From the NCBI RefSeq assembly GCF_024055665.1, contig NZ_JAMXMC010000011.1, forward strand, positions 62,001 through 126,000: 64,000 nt of DNA. Direction: 5' to 3'. Of this stretch, positions 8,692 to 17,195 are shown one piece after another. Position numbers and translations under genes: made by a program. This stretch comes from Ideonella oryzae (GTDB lineage Bacteria; Pseudomonadota; Gammaproteobacteria; Burkholderiales; Burkholderiaceae_C). The notes beneath the pieces are model-generated. The model saw only the letters and a list, made by a program, of their open reading frames with translations, ran no database searches and had not been told where the DNA came from. How positions within the stretch are numbered: position 1 is the stretch's first letter; each line of letters begins with the position of its first letter.

Positions 8692-10155
8692 ATGATCTCC
8701 CGTGAACCCACCCTCGAACGGCTGGCAGTGGCGCAAAGCCTGCTGCTGGACCCCTATCAACTGACGGAGTCCACGCTGTCCCGGGCCCTGGCCACCATCG
8801 GTGAGCACAAGGTGGACGACGCGGACCTCTACTTCCAGTACACCCGCCACGAAGGCTGGAGCTTGGAAGAGGGCATCGTCAAGAGCGGCAGCTTCTCCAT
8901 CGACCAGGGCGTGGGTGTGCGCGCCATCGCCGGCGAGAAGACCGCCTTCGCCTATTCGGATGACCTGTCCGAAGCGGCCTTGCTGGACGCCGCCCGCACG
9001 GTGCGCACCATTGCCGCGTCGGGGCAGAGCCGTCGCGTCAAGGTGAGCAACAAGACCCAGGTGGCCAAGAGCCGCCTGCTCTACGCCCCGCTGGACCCGA
9101 TCGCCACGCTGGACAGCACCCAGAAGGTCGAGTTGCTCGAACGCATCGAGCGCATGGCCCGCGCACGCGATCCGCGTGTCGTGCAGGTGATGGCCGGCCT
9201 GGCCGCCGAGTACGACGTGGTGCTGGTGGCACGCGCCGATGGCACCCGCGCGGCCGACGTGCGGCCGCTGGTGCGCCTGTCCATCACCGTGATCGCCGAG
9301 CAGAATGGCCGGCGCGAAGTGGGCTCGGGCGGCGGTGGCGGCCGTTTCGGCCTGGGCTACTTCCAGGACGCCCAGCTGGAAAGCTATGTGGACCAGGCCG
9401 TCAATGCGGCGCTGACCAACCTCGAATCGCGCCCAGCCCCCGCCGGTCCGATGACCGTGGTGCTGGGCCCAGGCTGGCCTGGCGTGATGCTGCATGAGGC
9501 GGTGGGCCACGGCCTGGAGGGCGACTTCAACCGCAAAGGCTCGTCCACCTTCTCCGGCCGCATCGGCGAGCGGGTGGCCTCCAAGGGCGTGACCGTGCTG
9601 GACGACGGCACGCTGGCCGACCGCCGCGGCTCGCTCAACATCGACGACGAAGGCAACCCGAGCCAGCGCAATGTGCTGATCGAGGACGGCATCCTGCGCG
9701 GCTACATCCAGGACCGCCTGAACGCCCGGCTGATGGGGGTGAAACCCACTGGCAACGGGCGGCGCGAGAGCTATGCCCACGTGCCAATGCCGCGCATGAC
9801 CAACACCTACATGCTGGCCGGCGACAAGTCGCCCGAGGAGATCATCGCCTCGGTCAAGCGCGGCCTGTACGCCACCAATTTCGGCGGCGGCCAGGTCGAC
9901 ATCACCAGCGGCAAGTTCGTGTTCTCGGCCTCCGAAGCCTACTGGGTCGAGAACGGCAAGATCCAGTACCCGGTCAAGGGCGCCACCCTGATCGGCAACG
10001 GCCCGGACGCGATGAACCGCGTCAGCATGATCGGCAACGACCTGGCGTTGGACACCGGCGTGGGCACCTGCGGCAAGGAAGGCCAGAGCGTGCCCGTCGG
10101 CGTGGGCCAGCCCACGCTGCGCATGGACGGGCTGACGGTTGGCGGGACGGCCTGA
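8692..10155 (+). CDS. tldD: Metalloprotease TldD
   Basis: TldD pairs with PmbA/TldE to form a cytoplasmic zinc protease that degrades unfolded peptides, processes some modified peptides and acts on the CcdA antitoxin in E. coli. The 487-residue protein carries the family zinc site HEAVGH, a HExxxH variant, and the C-terminal block with GVGTCGKEGQ. No pmbA partner is visible in this window. The gene stands alone between divergent and convergent neighbours. Confidence 0.96.
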   Translation: MISREPTLERLAVAQSLLLDPYQLTESTLSRALATIGEHKVDDADLYFQYTRHEGWSLEEGIVKSGSFSIDQGVGVRAIAGEKTAFAYSDDLSEAALLDAARTVRTIAASGQSRRVKVSNKTQVAKSRLLYAPLDPIATLDSTQKVELLERIERMARARDPRVVQVMAGLAAEYDVVLVARADGTRAADVRPLVRLSITVIAEQNGRREVGSGGGGGRFGLGYFQDAQLESYVDQAVNAALTNLESRPAPAGPMTVVLGPGWPGVMLHEAVGHGLEGDFNRKGSSTFSGRIGERVASKGVTVLDDGTLADRRGSLNIDDEGNPSQRNVLIEDGILRGYIQDRLNARLMGVKPTGNGRRESYAHVPMPRMTNTYMLAGDKSPEEIIASVKRGLYATNFGGGQVDITSGKFVFSASEAYWVENGKIQYPVKGATLIGNGPDAMNRVSMIGNDLALDTGVGTCGKEGQSVPVGVGQPTLRMDGLTVGGTA

Positions 10156-10188
10156 CGGCAGACCGCCTTGCGCGGCGGTGCCGAACGC

Positions 10189-11589
10189 TCAGCGAACCGG
10201 CCCCACGTAAAGGCTCGCCAAGCCGCCACCAATGTGGCTGTGGCGGGTGCCTGCCGCGTCGTTGTAGATTTCGTGGCCAAAGGTACTGGACACCAATGTC
10301 CAAGAAGAAGGCTGGTTCCATTGGGAAGACCAGCGAACCGCCATCTGCTCTTCCGTCACCTGGGCAGGCGCGATGCCAAGTTGGCGCGCAGCAATGATCC
10401 GGGCGGCATTCAGAAGCTGGGCAAAGCTGACGCGCATGTCGAAGGGCTGGTTGCTGAAGGTGGCGTGCTGCGACTCTGCCCCTGCAGAGCTGTAGAGCGC
10501 CAGACCAGAGTCCGTGTCCACGACCGTCTTGCCCTTGGCCGGAACCAGCCCGGCCACAATTGGAAGCCCGGCCTGCGCCGCGTCAAACCACACTTTTCCG
10601 TTGGTGGCTGGCGAATAGGTCGCCCAGTCGGTCACGCCCGTGCGGACAGCCGCCGTATTGAAAAGATACTGGATCTGGCAAGGCCGTTGCGTACCCTTCT
10701 GGCACTCGGTATTGATCAGCGACACCATCACCTGCTGCTTGACCTGCACTGTCGCGCCCGAGCCCGTTCCAACGTCAGCCGACCCCATGGATTGACGGGT
10801 GAGAACCCGTGCATCCACCGCCGTGCCATCGGAGGAAGCTGCCCAGGGCCGAATGGCGCTCGTCGTGTTCCAGGCCTGACGGAATGCAACGAAGTTGGCG
10901 AGTCCATTGGCGTTGTACCCATTGCCATCAATGCCCGAAGACGAGGTGGCCTGCAGAAATGGGGGCTGCCCGTTGAGATCGGGCCCCACCTGCGTCAGCA
11001 TGCCGATGCCCCCACCACTGTCGGCGGGATTCACAAAGATCCAGTTGGGGCCGGTCAGGCTCTGTGCAGAAGGTGCGCAAGCTGTGGTGGCCCCAGAAGG
11101 CGTCCAGCGCAAATCCGTGCGCGTGGCCGTGGCTGCCACGCCCGTCAGTGCCTGTGCGCGGGAGAACTGGCTGTCCTCACCCGAGACCACGGGACCGTTC
11201 GCGGCATCGGTGTCACAAAGATCGGAAACCCCGAAGAATGCGACTTTCATCCCCGGCACCATGGTCTTGCTCGTGTCTCGCAGATTCCAACCCATCACCG
11301 GCGTCCCGCCTGCCGCCAGCGCTGCCGCCTGCAAGTCTGACCAGTTCGAGTCCACCTGGACGCGGAGCGCATGCGTAGCGGAGGGCAGCGCATCCACGGT
11401 CACCGAGGTGTCGGTGGTACCGCCGGAGGGCTGCTCGGAAGTGCCGCCGCTGGTGCTGCCGCCGCCCCCAGTGCCACCTCCCCCGCCACCGCAAGCGGCC
11501 AGGATGGCCAAGCTCATGACACTCAATGCCACCCAGCCCGGAGAAAGCGACTTCCGCTTGCCCTTTCCTTCGTTTGCCGTCGCCTTCAT
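10189..11589 (-). CDS. Large hypothetical lipoprotein with glycine-rich linker
   Basis: The 466-residue product has a positively charged N-terminus, a hydrophobic segment and the lipobox ILAAC (Cys33), followed by a long glycine/serine/threonine-rich linker, so it should be a surface or periplasmic lipoprotein. The globular part contains at least four cysteines (in SDLCD, TACAP, INTECQKGTQRPC) that could form disulfides. I recognise no enzymatic domain. I start it at 11589, just before a basic signal sequence; an upstream ATG at 11628 is less likely. The gene is divergent from the following glycosyltransferase. Confidence 0.75.
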   Translation of the reverse strand: MKATANEGKGKRKSLSPGWVALSVMSLAILAACGGGGGGTGGGGSTSGGTSEQPSGGTTDTSVTVDALPSATHALRVQVDSNWSDLQAAALAAGGTPVMGWNLRDTSKTMVPGMKVAFFGVSDLCDTDAANGPVVSGEDSQFSRAQALTGVAATATRTDLRWTPSGATTACAPSAQSLTGPNWIFVNPADSGGGIGMLTQVGPDLNGQPPFLQATSSSGIDGNGYNANGLANFVAFRQAWNTTSAIRPWAASSDGTAVDARVLTRQSMGSADVGTGSGATVQVKQQVMVSLINTECQKGTQRPCQIQYLFNTAAVRTGVTDWATYSPATNGKVWFDAAQAGLPIVAGLVPAKGKTVVDTDSGLALYSSAGAESQHATFSNQPFDMRVSFAQLLNAARIIAARQLGIAPAQVTEEQMAVRWSSQWNQPSSWTLVSSTFGHEIYNDAAGTRHSHIGGGLASLYVGPVR

Positions 11590-11732
11590 GACCGCGCTCC
11601 TTGATCGATGCGGTCGCCCCGATGGCACCGCGCCTTCTAGTCATCGGCAGCTTGGCGGGCACCGTTAGGAGAAATTGCTGCGGAATTGAGTCGCTTTCCT
11701 GGGGTCTCAAGACCCTCAAGTCCGACGATGAC

Positions 11733-12728
11733 ATGCCGATTCCACGGGCGAGGCTGTCACATACACTTGCTCGCAAGCGCTCCAATTCCATGGTCGGAGC
11801 GCTTGGATCACGGAGAACAGGTTTGTTGCCACCCTTGCTGAAACTGGATGAGGCTTGCAATCTTGTCGGCCTTCATCGCGCTGAGCAACTGACGCATCCA
11901 CCGCCTGCCGTGACCATCTCGAGGCGGGTGATGCAGTTCTGGGACCGGCACCCGCCAACGCAGATTCAGACCCTGCTGGACCGGACCCGCGACCTCTGCT
12001 CGTCGGCATCGGTTGAGTACGTTTTCTTCGACGAACCCCGTGCCCGCGCCCATCTGGTCGAGCATCTGGCCCCATCCATCGTCGAAGCCTTCGATTTGGC
12101 CGTCCACCCGGCCATGAAGTGCGACGTGTTCCGTCTGGCTTGGCTGTACTCCGTCGGTGGCCACTACGTCGATGCCGACATCGTGCTGCGTCCCAACCTA
12201 GGACAGCTGTTCGAGCTACCCGGTACCTGTCTGGTCTACCAGTGGGACAGCCGCGGCCTCAGCAATCTCTGCAACTGGCTGATCGGCGGACACGCGGGTG
12301 ACCCCAGCCTGCGGCGGGCCATGGAGGTCACCGCCGACAACGTGTCCCGGCAGTGCCGACAGGATCCGCAGGCCGCCTTGAAGAACATCCTTGGCGTCTC
12401 GGGACCGGGCATTTTCACCCGCGCCGTGGCCTCCGATCTGCAGCGCCGCCGCAGTGCAGACAGCCAGGACGCGTCGTCGGTTCGCATTGAGACAGTGTCG
12501 CGGGCCCACCAGCTGATCGAGTTGGGCCCCACCTACCTGAAGGCCGCCCTGGGCTACAAGAGCGACGCACGCCACTGGCGAACTGCCGGTTCGGTGGACG
12601 ACAAGACATCGGAGCTTGCCGCCTCCACCCTTCAGGCTCCCCTGGCTGCGGCGCCGCCCCTCCCCTCCTCCGCACCAACATCAGACCCATGGCACCGCAG
12701 GTTGACAAACTGGTTGACCAAAGGATGA
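11733..12728 (+). CDS. Glycosyltransferase with DXD motif (Gly_transf_sug family)
   Basis: The protein has the sugar-binding-region fold of capsular-polysaccharide and mannosyltransferases. ISRRVMQFWD opens the domain, then KCDVFRLAWLYSVGGHYVDA leads into a DAD metal-binding motif (DXD) in front of IVLRPN. Such enzymes transfer sugars from nucleotide donors to surface glycans. The start is uncertain: ATGs at 11601, 11733 and 11790 are in frame and none has a strong ribosome binding site; the domain itself begins after about residue 60. It leads a same-strand trio with an acyltransferase and a sulfotransferase. Confidence 0.8.
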   Translation: MPIPRARLSHTLARKRSNSMVGALGSRRTGLLPPLLKLDEACNLVGLHRAEQLTHPPPAVTISRRVMQFWDRHPPTQIQTLLDRTRDLCSSASVEYVFFDEPRARAHLVEHLAPSIVEAFDLAVHPAMKCDVFRLAWLYSVGGHYVDADIVLRPNLGQLFELPGTCLVYQWDSRGLSNLCNWLIGGHAGDPSLRRAMEVTADNVSRQCRQDPQAALKNILGVSGPGIFTRAVASDLQRRRSADSQDASSVRIETVSRAHQLIELGPTYLKAALGYKSDARHWRTAGSVDDKTSELAASTLQAPLAAAPPLPSSAPTSDPWHRRLTNWLTKG

Positions 12729-12776
12729 CCCCCCCTTGCCGTCTGAGCCCTTCAAGATTCGCCGCTGAGCCGCACG

Positions 12777-13391
12777 ATGGAACTGATTGACCATGGAGAA
12801 CGCAACCTCGTCTCGGTAGCACCCGATGTTCCGGGCAAGCTCCGCATCGAGATCAAGGGCAGCGGCAACACCATCACCGTTGGGGCCGGAGCACGGTTTC
12901 CCAACATGCGGATCACCGTGTTCGCCAGCGATTGCATGATCGACATCGGCGCTCAGTGCGTGCTAGGGGGGGAGATCCACCTGCGCGAGGCGAACACCCG
13001 ACTGCGCATCGGGGAGAAGACCACAACGATGGGCGTGAAGATCACCATGCACGAAGCGGGTGTGATCGACATCGGAAGGGACTGCATGTTCGCTGGGGAA
13101 GTTCGCATGGACACCAGTGACATGCACAGCGTACTGGACGCAGCCACCGGCGATCGACTGAACCCACCCGGCGACATCCATATCGGCGACCACGTGTGGC
13201 TCGGCTACGGAACCTACGTGATGAAAGGAGTCCACATTGGCGCCCACTGCGTCGTGGGGACGGGCTCCATCGTCACGCAGGATCTTCCGCCCCAGAGTCT
13301 GGCTGTGGGCATACCCGCCAGGGTGATTCGCAGTGGCGTGACCTGGGATCGGCGACGCCTGCCTCTGAAGAACCCAGCGCCCAAGACGTGA
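12777..13391 (+). CDS. Hexapeptide-repeat acyltransferase (left-handed beta-helix)
   Basis: This 204-residue protein is built of hexapeptide repeats such as IDIGAQ, LRIGEK, IDIGRD and IHIGDH, the signature of left-handed beta-helix acetyl- and acyltransferases. The stretch WLGYGTYVMKGVHIGAHCVV and the closing SLAVGIPARVIRSG are typical of colanic-acid or capsule O-acetyltransferases, which use acetyl-CoA. The likely substrate is a surface glycan, judged from the glycosyltransferase upstream and the sulfotransferase downstream. The exact acceptor is unknown. Confidence 0.85.
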   Translation: MELIDHGERNLVSVAPDVPGKLRIEIKGSGNTITVGAGARFPNMRITVFASDCMIDIGAQCVLGGEIHLREANTRLRIGEKTTTMGVKITMHEAGVIDIGRDCMFAGEVRMDTSDMHSVLDAATGDRLNPPGDIHIGDHVWLGYGTYVMKGVHIGAHCVVGTGSIVTQDLPPQSLAVGIPARVIRSGVTWDRRRLPLKNPAPKT

Positions 13392-13519
13392 ACACCCCGG
13401 ACCGGCCACCTGCCACTGTTTAGCGCCCCTTCCACGCCAGAAGCAAAGGAGCTGGCGGCCTGCCGCTTATCATTGGGCCCGCCTCGGTAGCCTGACTTCT
13501 TCGAGAGGCCATACCCCGA

Positions 13520-14317
13520 ATGAACGCAGCAGACCTCTCTCCTCCCGCCAGCACCCCAGCGCGTCGTCCCGCTCCTTTCTTCGTCATCGGCTGCGTGCGG
13601 TCCGGCACCACGATGCTGAGGAACCTGCTGCGCTGCCATCCCCATCTGGCCTGCCCGGAGGAGACCCACTTCTACCGCTGGCCTGAGCCCTTCGGCTCTG
13701 CGGCCTATGCCCGCATCGTTCAGACCAACCCGGTGCTGAGAAAGCACCGAGAGATTGATGGCATCAGCGAAGCCGAGTTCGCCGACATCCTGGCCAAGTC
13801 GAGCACCCGGCGCGAGCTGTGCGATCGCTACATGGCCTTGTACATCGCCCGCAACAAGCCCGAGGCCACGCGCTGGTTCGAGAAGACCCCGCAAAATGTC
13901 TATGGCGCCGGCATGCTGGGGGACTGGAAGGAAGTGCGCTTCGTTCACATCGTGCGCAACCCGGTGGAGGTGGCGGCCAGCCTGCGGCTGGGCAAGGTGA
14001 TGAACAAGTTCGAGCCGCTGGGCGCCGCCAACTACTGGCGCGAGGCCATCGAGAACATCACGACCCTGCGCAGGGCATACCCCAAGCGCATGTACGAGGT
14101 GCGCTACGAGGACTTCACGGCCAATCCCTTGGGCGAACTGGCCAAGCTCTGCGAATTCCTGGAGGAGCCCTTTGACGCCAGCTGGTTCGAGGGCATGGCC
14201 ATCCAGGAGGTCAGCCACGCCGAGGAGGCGGTCCTGAGCCCCCAGGAACAGGCCCTGGTGCGCAAGCTGTGCCAGAAGGGCTGCAAGCAGTACGGCTACC
14301 TGCCGCAGTTGATGTGA
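13520..14317 (+). CDS. Sulfotransferase family protein
   Basis: The 265-residue protein opens with FFVIGCVRSGTTMLRNLL (residues 21-38), the 5'-phosphosulfate-binding loop of PAPS-dependent sulfotransferases. Later FVHIVRNPVEVAASL supplies the 3'-phosphate-binding Arg-Asn segment. It would transfer sulfate from PAPS to a carbohydrate or other small acceptor. With the two preceding genes it suggests a small locus that decorates a surface glycan. The gene ends just before the leader peptide of the DAHP synthase gene. Confidence 0.85.
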   Translation: MNAADLSPPASTPARRPAPFFVIGCVRSGTTMLRNLLRCHPHLACPEETHFYRWPEPFGSAAYARIVQTNPVLRKHREIDGISEAEFADILAKSSTRRELCDRYMALYIARNKPEATRWFEKTPQNVYGAGMLGDWKEVRFVHIVRNPVEVAASLRLGKVMNKFEPLGAANYWREAIENITTLRRAYPKRMYEVRYEDFTANPLGELAKLCEFLEEPFDASWFEGMAIQEVSHAEEAVLSPQEQALVRKLCQKGCKQYGYLPQLM

Positions 14318-14333
14318 TACATTCGGCCTCGTG

Positions 14334-14414
14334 ATGCGTGCCCAACGATTTTTCTTTGCCTTTTACTGGTTCTCGCCCCGTATGGCGGCTGGAGAGGCAA
14401 ACGCGCGCACCTGA
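14334..14414 (+). CDS. Aromatic leader peptide of the DAHP synthase gene (attenuation)
   Basis: This 26-codon frame contains FFFAFYWF at residues 6-13: five Phe, one Tyr and one Trp within eight codons, very like the E. coli pheA leader. It stops at 14412-14414, 20 bases before a perfect terminator hairpin, and the DAHP synthase gene starts 31 bases after the hairpin. Ribosome stalling on scarce charged tRNA-Phe/Tyr/Trp would be expected to prevent terminator formation. No strong Shine-Dalgarno sequence is seen, and a GTG directly precedes the ATG as an alternative start. Confidence 0.85.
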   Translation: MRAQRFFFAFYWFSPRMAAGEANART

Positions 14415-14433
14415 ACCCACGCGAATCCCCCAG

Positions 14434-14464
14434 AAAACCGCCGGAACCCCCGGCGGTTTTTTTT
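14434..14464 (+). terminator. Attenuator (rho-independent terminator) before DAHP synthase
   Basis: An 11-bp perfect stem (14434-14444 with 14450-14460, arms AAAACCGCCGG / CCGGCGGTTTT) closes a five-base loop and runs into eight consecutive T residues at 14457-14464. It sits between the leader peptide and the structural gene, so it acts as an attenuator. The segment GGCGG at 14384-14388 inside the leader could pair with CCGCC of the left arm as an antiterminator, which is inference. Confidence 0.9.
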
Positions 14465-14494
14465 CGCCGGTCCGGCCCACCGCAAGCAACCCCG

Positions 14495-15619
14495 ATGAAC
14501 GCCAAAGCCACCACCCCCATCGACGTCCGCCCCCTGGTCCCGAGCAACCGCACCAGTGAGGCGGACGACGAGCGCATCCAGGAGGTCATCCCCTTGCCGC
14601 CGCCCGAGCACCTGATCCGCTTCTTCCCCATCGCGGGCACGCCGGTCGAAAAGCTGGTCAAGCACACCCGCCATGCGGTGCGCGACATCATGACCGGCCA
14701 CGACGACCGCCTGCTGGTCATCGTCGGGCCCTGCTCAATCCACGACCCGGCCGCCGCGGTGGACTACGCCCGCCGCCTGAAGGACCTGCGCGAGGAGTAC
14801 AAGGACACGCTGGAGATCGTGATGCGCGTGTACTTCGAGAAGCCGCGCACCACGGTGGGCTGGAAGGGCCTGATCAACGACCCCTACCTGGACCAGAGCT
14901 TCCGCATCGACGAGGGCCTGCGCATCGCCCGCCAGCTGTTGCTGGAAATCAACCGCCTGGGCGTGCCGGCCGCCAGCGAGTTCCTGGACACCATCAGCCC
15001 GCAGTACATCGGTGACCTGATCTCCTGGGGCGCCATCGGCGCACGCACCACCGAAAGCCAGGTGCACCGCGAGCTGGCCTCCGGCCTGTCGGCCCCGATC
15101 GGCTTCAAGAACGGCACCGACGGCAACCTGCGCATCGCGTTTGACGCCATCCAGGCCGCCAGCCGGCCGCACCACTTCCTGTCGGTGCACAAGAACGGCC
15201 AGGTGGCCATCGTGCGCACGGCCGGAAACAAGGACTGCCACGTCATCCTGCGCGGTGGCAAGACGCCCAACTACGACGCCGAACATGTGGGTGCGGCCTG
15301 CGCCGAACTGGAAGCCGCCAAGCTCCATCCCAGCCTGATGGTGGACTGCAGCCACGCCAACTCCAGCAAGCAGCACCAGCGCCAGCTGGATGTGGCCCGC
15401 GACATCGCCGCCCAGCTGGCCGGCGGCAGCCGCCAGATCTTCGGCGTGATGGTGGAGAGCAACCTGGTGGCCGGCGCGCAGAAGTTCAGCCCTGGCAAGG
15501 ATGACCCGCGCGCGCTGTGCTACGGCCAGAGCATCACCGACGCCTGCATCGGCTGGGACGATTCGGTGGGCATGCTCAAGGTGCTCAGCGACGCGGTGAA
15601 GGCGCGCCGGGCCCGCTGA
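14495..15619 (+). CDS. aroG: 3-deoxy-7-phosphoheptulonate (DAHP) synthase, class I
   Basis: The enzyme condenses phosphoenolpyruvate with erythrose 4-phosphate, the first step of the shikimate pathway. The 374-residue protein is a class I AroG/AroF/AroH type: GPCSIHDP near residue 78, RTTESQVHRELASGLSAPIG, FKNGTDG, and VDCSHANSSK for the metal and phosphate site. Which isozyme (Phe-, Tyr- or Trp-inhibited) cannot be read safely; the leader peptide suggests control mainly by phenylalanine. Expression should be limited by the attenuator at 14434-14464. Confidence 0.95.
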   Translation: MNAKATTPIDVRPLVPSNRTSEADDERIQEVIPLPPPEHLIRFFPIAGTPVEKLVKHTRHAVRDIMTGHDDRLLVIVGPCSIHDPAAAVDYARRLKDLREEYKDTLEIVMRVYFEKPRTTVGWKGLINDPYLDQSFRIDEGLRIARQLLLEINRLGVPAASEFLDTISPQYIGDLISWGAIGARTTESQVHRELASGLSAPIGFKNGTDGNLRIAFDAIQAASRPHHFLSVHKNGQVAIVRTAGNKDCHVILRGGKTPNYDAEHVGAACAELEAAKLHPSLMVDCSHANSSKQHQRQLDVARDIAAQLAGGSRQIFGVMVESNLVAGAQKFSPGKDDPRALCYGQSITDACIGWDDSVGMLKVLSDAVKARRAR

Positions 15620-15624
15620 GGCGA

Positions 15625-15649
15625 CACGGGGCAGGCACCCTGCCCCGTG
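15625..15649. terminator. Hairpin between convergent genes
   Basis: An 11-bp perfect inverted repeat (CACGGGGCAGG, three-base loop, CCTGCCCCGTG) lies between the end of the DAHP synthase gene and the convergent adenosyltransferase gene. Neither strand has a T-run after the stem, so it may be a weak or Rho-assisted bidirectional terminator. Confidence 0.6.
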
Positions 15650-15659
15650 CAAACTGTCT

Positions 15660-16265
15660 TCAGGTCCCGTCGGGCACGTCGTCCCCGGCCTCGCCCTGCT
15701 GGGCCGCCAGGCGCTCGCTGCGCCAGTAGACGTCGTCGCCGCCCAGGCCGTCGAGGTTGGCCCGGTTGAGCACGCGGGCCAGCACGAACAGCAGGTCCGA
15801 CAGGCGGTTGAGGAACAGGCGCGGGGCGTCGTTCACCGCCTCCTGCGCGGCCAGGGCCACCACCGCCCGCTCGGCGCGACGGGCCACGGCCCGGGCCACA
15901 TGGGCCAGCGCCGCGCTGCGCGTGCCCGCCGGCAGGATGAACTCGGCCAGGCGGGGCAGCTGGGCGTTGTAATGCGCCAGCGCAGCGTCCAGCCGGGCCA
16001 CGGCCTCGTCCTTGAGCAGGGTGTAGCCAGGGATGGAGAGCTCGCCGCCCAGGTTGAACAGCTCGTGCTGGATGACCACCAGCAGTTCGCGCACATCGGC
16101 CGGCAGCGGCTCGGCCAGCAGCACGCCCAGGTGGGAGTTGAGTTCGTCCACATCGCCCATCGCGGCGATGCGCCCGTGGTGCTTGGGCACGCGCTGGCCA
16201 TCGCCCAGACCGGTGGTGCCATCGTCGCCGGTGCGGGTGGCGATCTGCGAGAGTCGGTTTGCCAT
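15660..16265 (-). CDS. Cob(I)yrinic acid a,c-diamide adenosyltransferase, PduO type
   Basis: This 201-residue ATP:cob(I)alamin adenosyltransferase makes the cobalt-carbon bond of adenosylcobalamin. It has the PduO-family N-terminus TRTGDDGTTGLGDGQRVPK, which binds ATP, the central VDELNSHLG, and the C-terminal helix with RRAER and LNRLSDLLF. It belongs to the five-helix-bundle trimer class, unrelated to CobA. No other cobalamin gene is nearby, as is usual for this salvage enzyme. Confidence 0.95.
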   Translation of the reverse strand: MANRLSQIATRTGDDGTTGLGDGQRVPKHHGRIAAMGDVDELNSHLGVLLAEPLPADVRELLVVIQHELFNLGGELSIPGYTLLKDEAVARLDAALAHYNAQLPRLAEFILPAGTRSAALAHVARAVARRAERAVVALAAQEAVNDAPRLFLNRLSDLLFVLARVLNRANLDGLGGDDVYWRSERLAAQQGEAGDDVPDGT

Positions 16266-16298
16266 GCGCTGCAGTGTAGTGAACTGGACGGCCCGGGC

Positions 16299-17195
16299 TC
16301 AGCGCCGGACCAGCCACACCCCGGTCACCGCCAGGGCCATGCCCACCAGGGCCAGGCCGTGCAGGGTTTCGCCGAACAGGGCCCAGGCGATCAGGGCGGC
16401 GGTGGGGGGCGTGAGGTAGAACAGGCTGGCCACGTGCACCGCGCTGCCGCGGCGGATCAGCAGGTTGAGCAGGCTGACCGCGCCCAGCGAGAGCACCAGC
16501 ACCAGCCAGCCCAGGGCGAAGACGAAGTGGCCGGTCCAGCGCACCTGCAGGTTTTCGGTGGCCGCAGCCAGCGCCAGCGTGGCCACCAGACAGGGCGCGA
16601 ACTGGATCAGCGCGCCGGTGCGCAGGTCGAAGGCGGGGCAGAAGCGCTTCTGGTACAGCGTGCCGGCGGTGATGCCCAACAGTGCCAGCACCGCCGGCGC
16701 CAGCAGCGGCAGCAAAGGCGCTCCGGCCGCGGCATGGGCCTTCTGCGCCACCACCAGGCCCACGCCGGCCAGCCCCAGGCCCAGGCCCAGCCACTGCGGC
16801 GGCCGCAGCCGCTCGCCCTGCAGCAGGCTGGCGCCCAGCGCGGTGACCAGCGGCTGCAGGCCCACCACCAGCGCGGTGAGCCCGGCCGGCAGGCCGCGGC
16901 CGATGGCCGTGAACACCCCGCCCAGGTAGACCCCATGCACCAACAGGCCCGACACGCCAATGTGCAGCCAGGCCCACGGCGCGCGCGGCCAGGGTGCACG
17001 GGCCCACAGCACGACCGCACCCATCAGCAACAGCACGGCAGCGTAGCGCCAGCTCAGGAAGGTGAGCGGCCCGGCATCGGGCAGTCCGAACTTGGCGCCG
17101 ATGAAGCCGGTGCTCCACAGCAGCACGAAGAGCGCGGGATAGGCCCACTGCGCGGCGGCATCGGCGGGAACGGGAGCAGGCGTGGTGGCGCTCAT
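16299..17195 (-). CDS. DMT/EamA-family transporter
   Basis: The 298-residue membrane protein has about ten hydrophobic segments in two EamA repeats, with LLWSTGFIGAKFGLP near the start and a matching second half (YLTPPTAALIAWALFGETL). The family exports amino acids, nucleosides or other metabolites; the substrate is unknown. I start it at 17195, where its ATG overlaps by four bases (ATGA) the ancestral stop of the upstream LysR gene. The two therefore formed one operon, with the regulator as likely controller. That regulator now carries an internal stop. Confidence 0.9.
   Translation of the reverse strand: MSATTPAPVPADAAAQWAYPALFVLLWSTGFIGAKFGLPDAGPLTFLSWRYAAVLLLMGAVVLWARAPWPRAPWAWLHIGVSGLLVHGVYLGGVFTAIGRGLPAGLTALVVGLQPLVTALGASLLQGERLRPPQWLGLGLGLAGVGLVVAQKAHAAAGAPLLPLLAPAVLALLGITAGTLYQKRFCPAFDLRTGALIQFAPCLVATLALAAATENLQVRWTGHFVFALGWLVLVLSLGAVSLLNLLIRRGSAVHVASLFYLTPPTAALIAWALFGETLHGLALVGMALAVTGVWLVRR

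Noticed and set aside
10156-10188. ACCGCC/GGCGGT hairpin between tldD and the convergent lipoprotein gene
   Set aside because: The stem is only six base pairs and has no T-run on either strand.
14338-14559. A 73-codon frame overlapping the aromatic leader peptide
   Set aside because: It runs through the terminator hairpin and into the DAHP synthase start in another frame; the aromatic-rich leader frame explains the region better.
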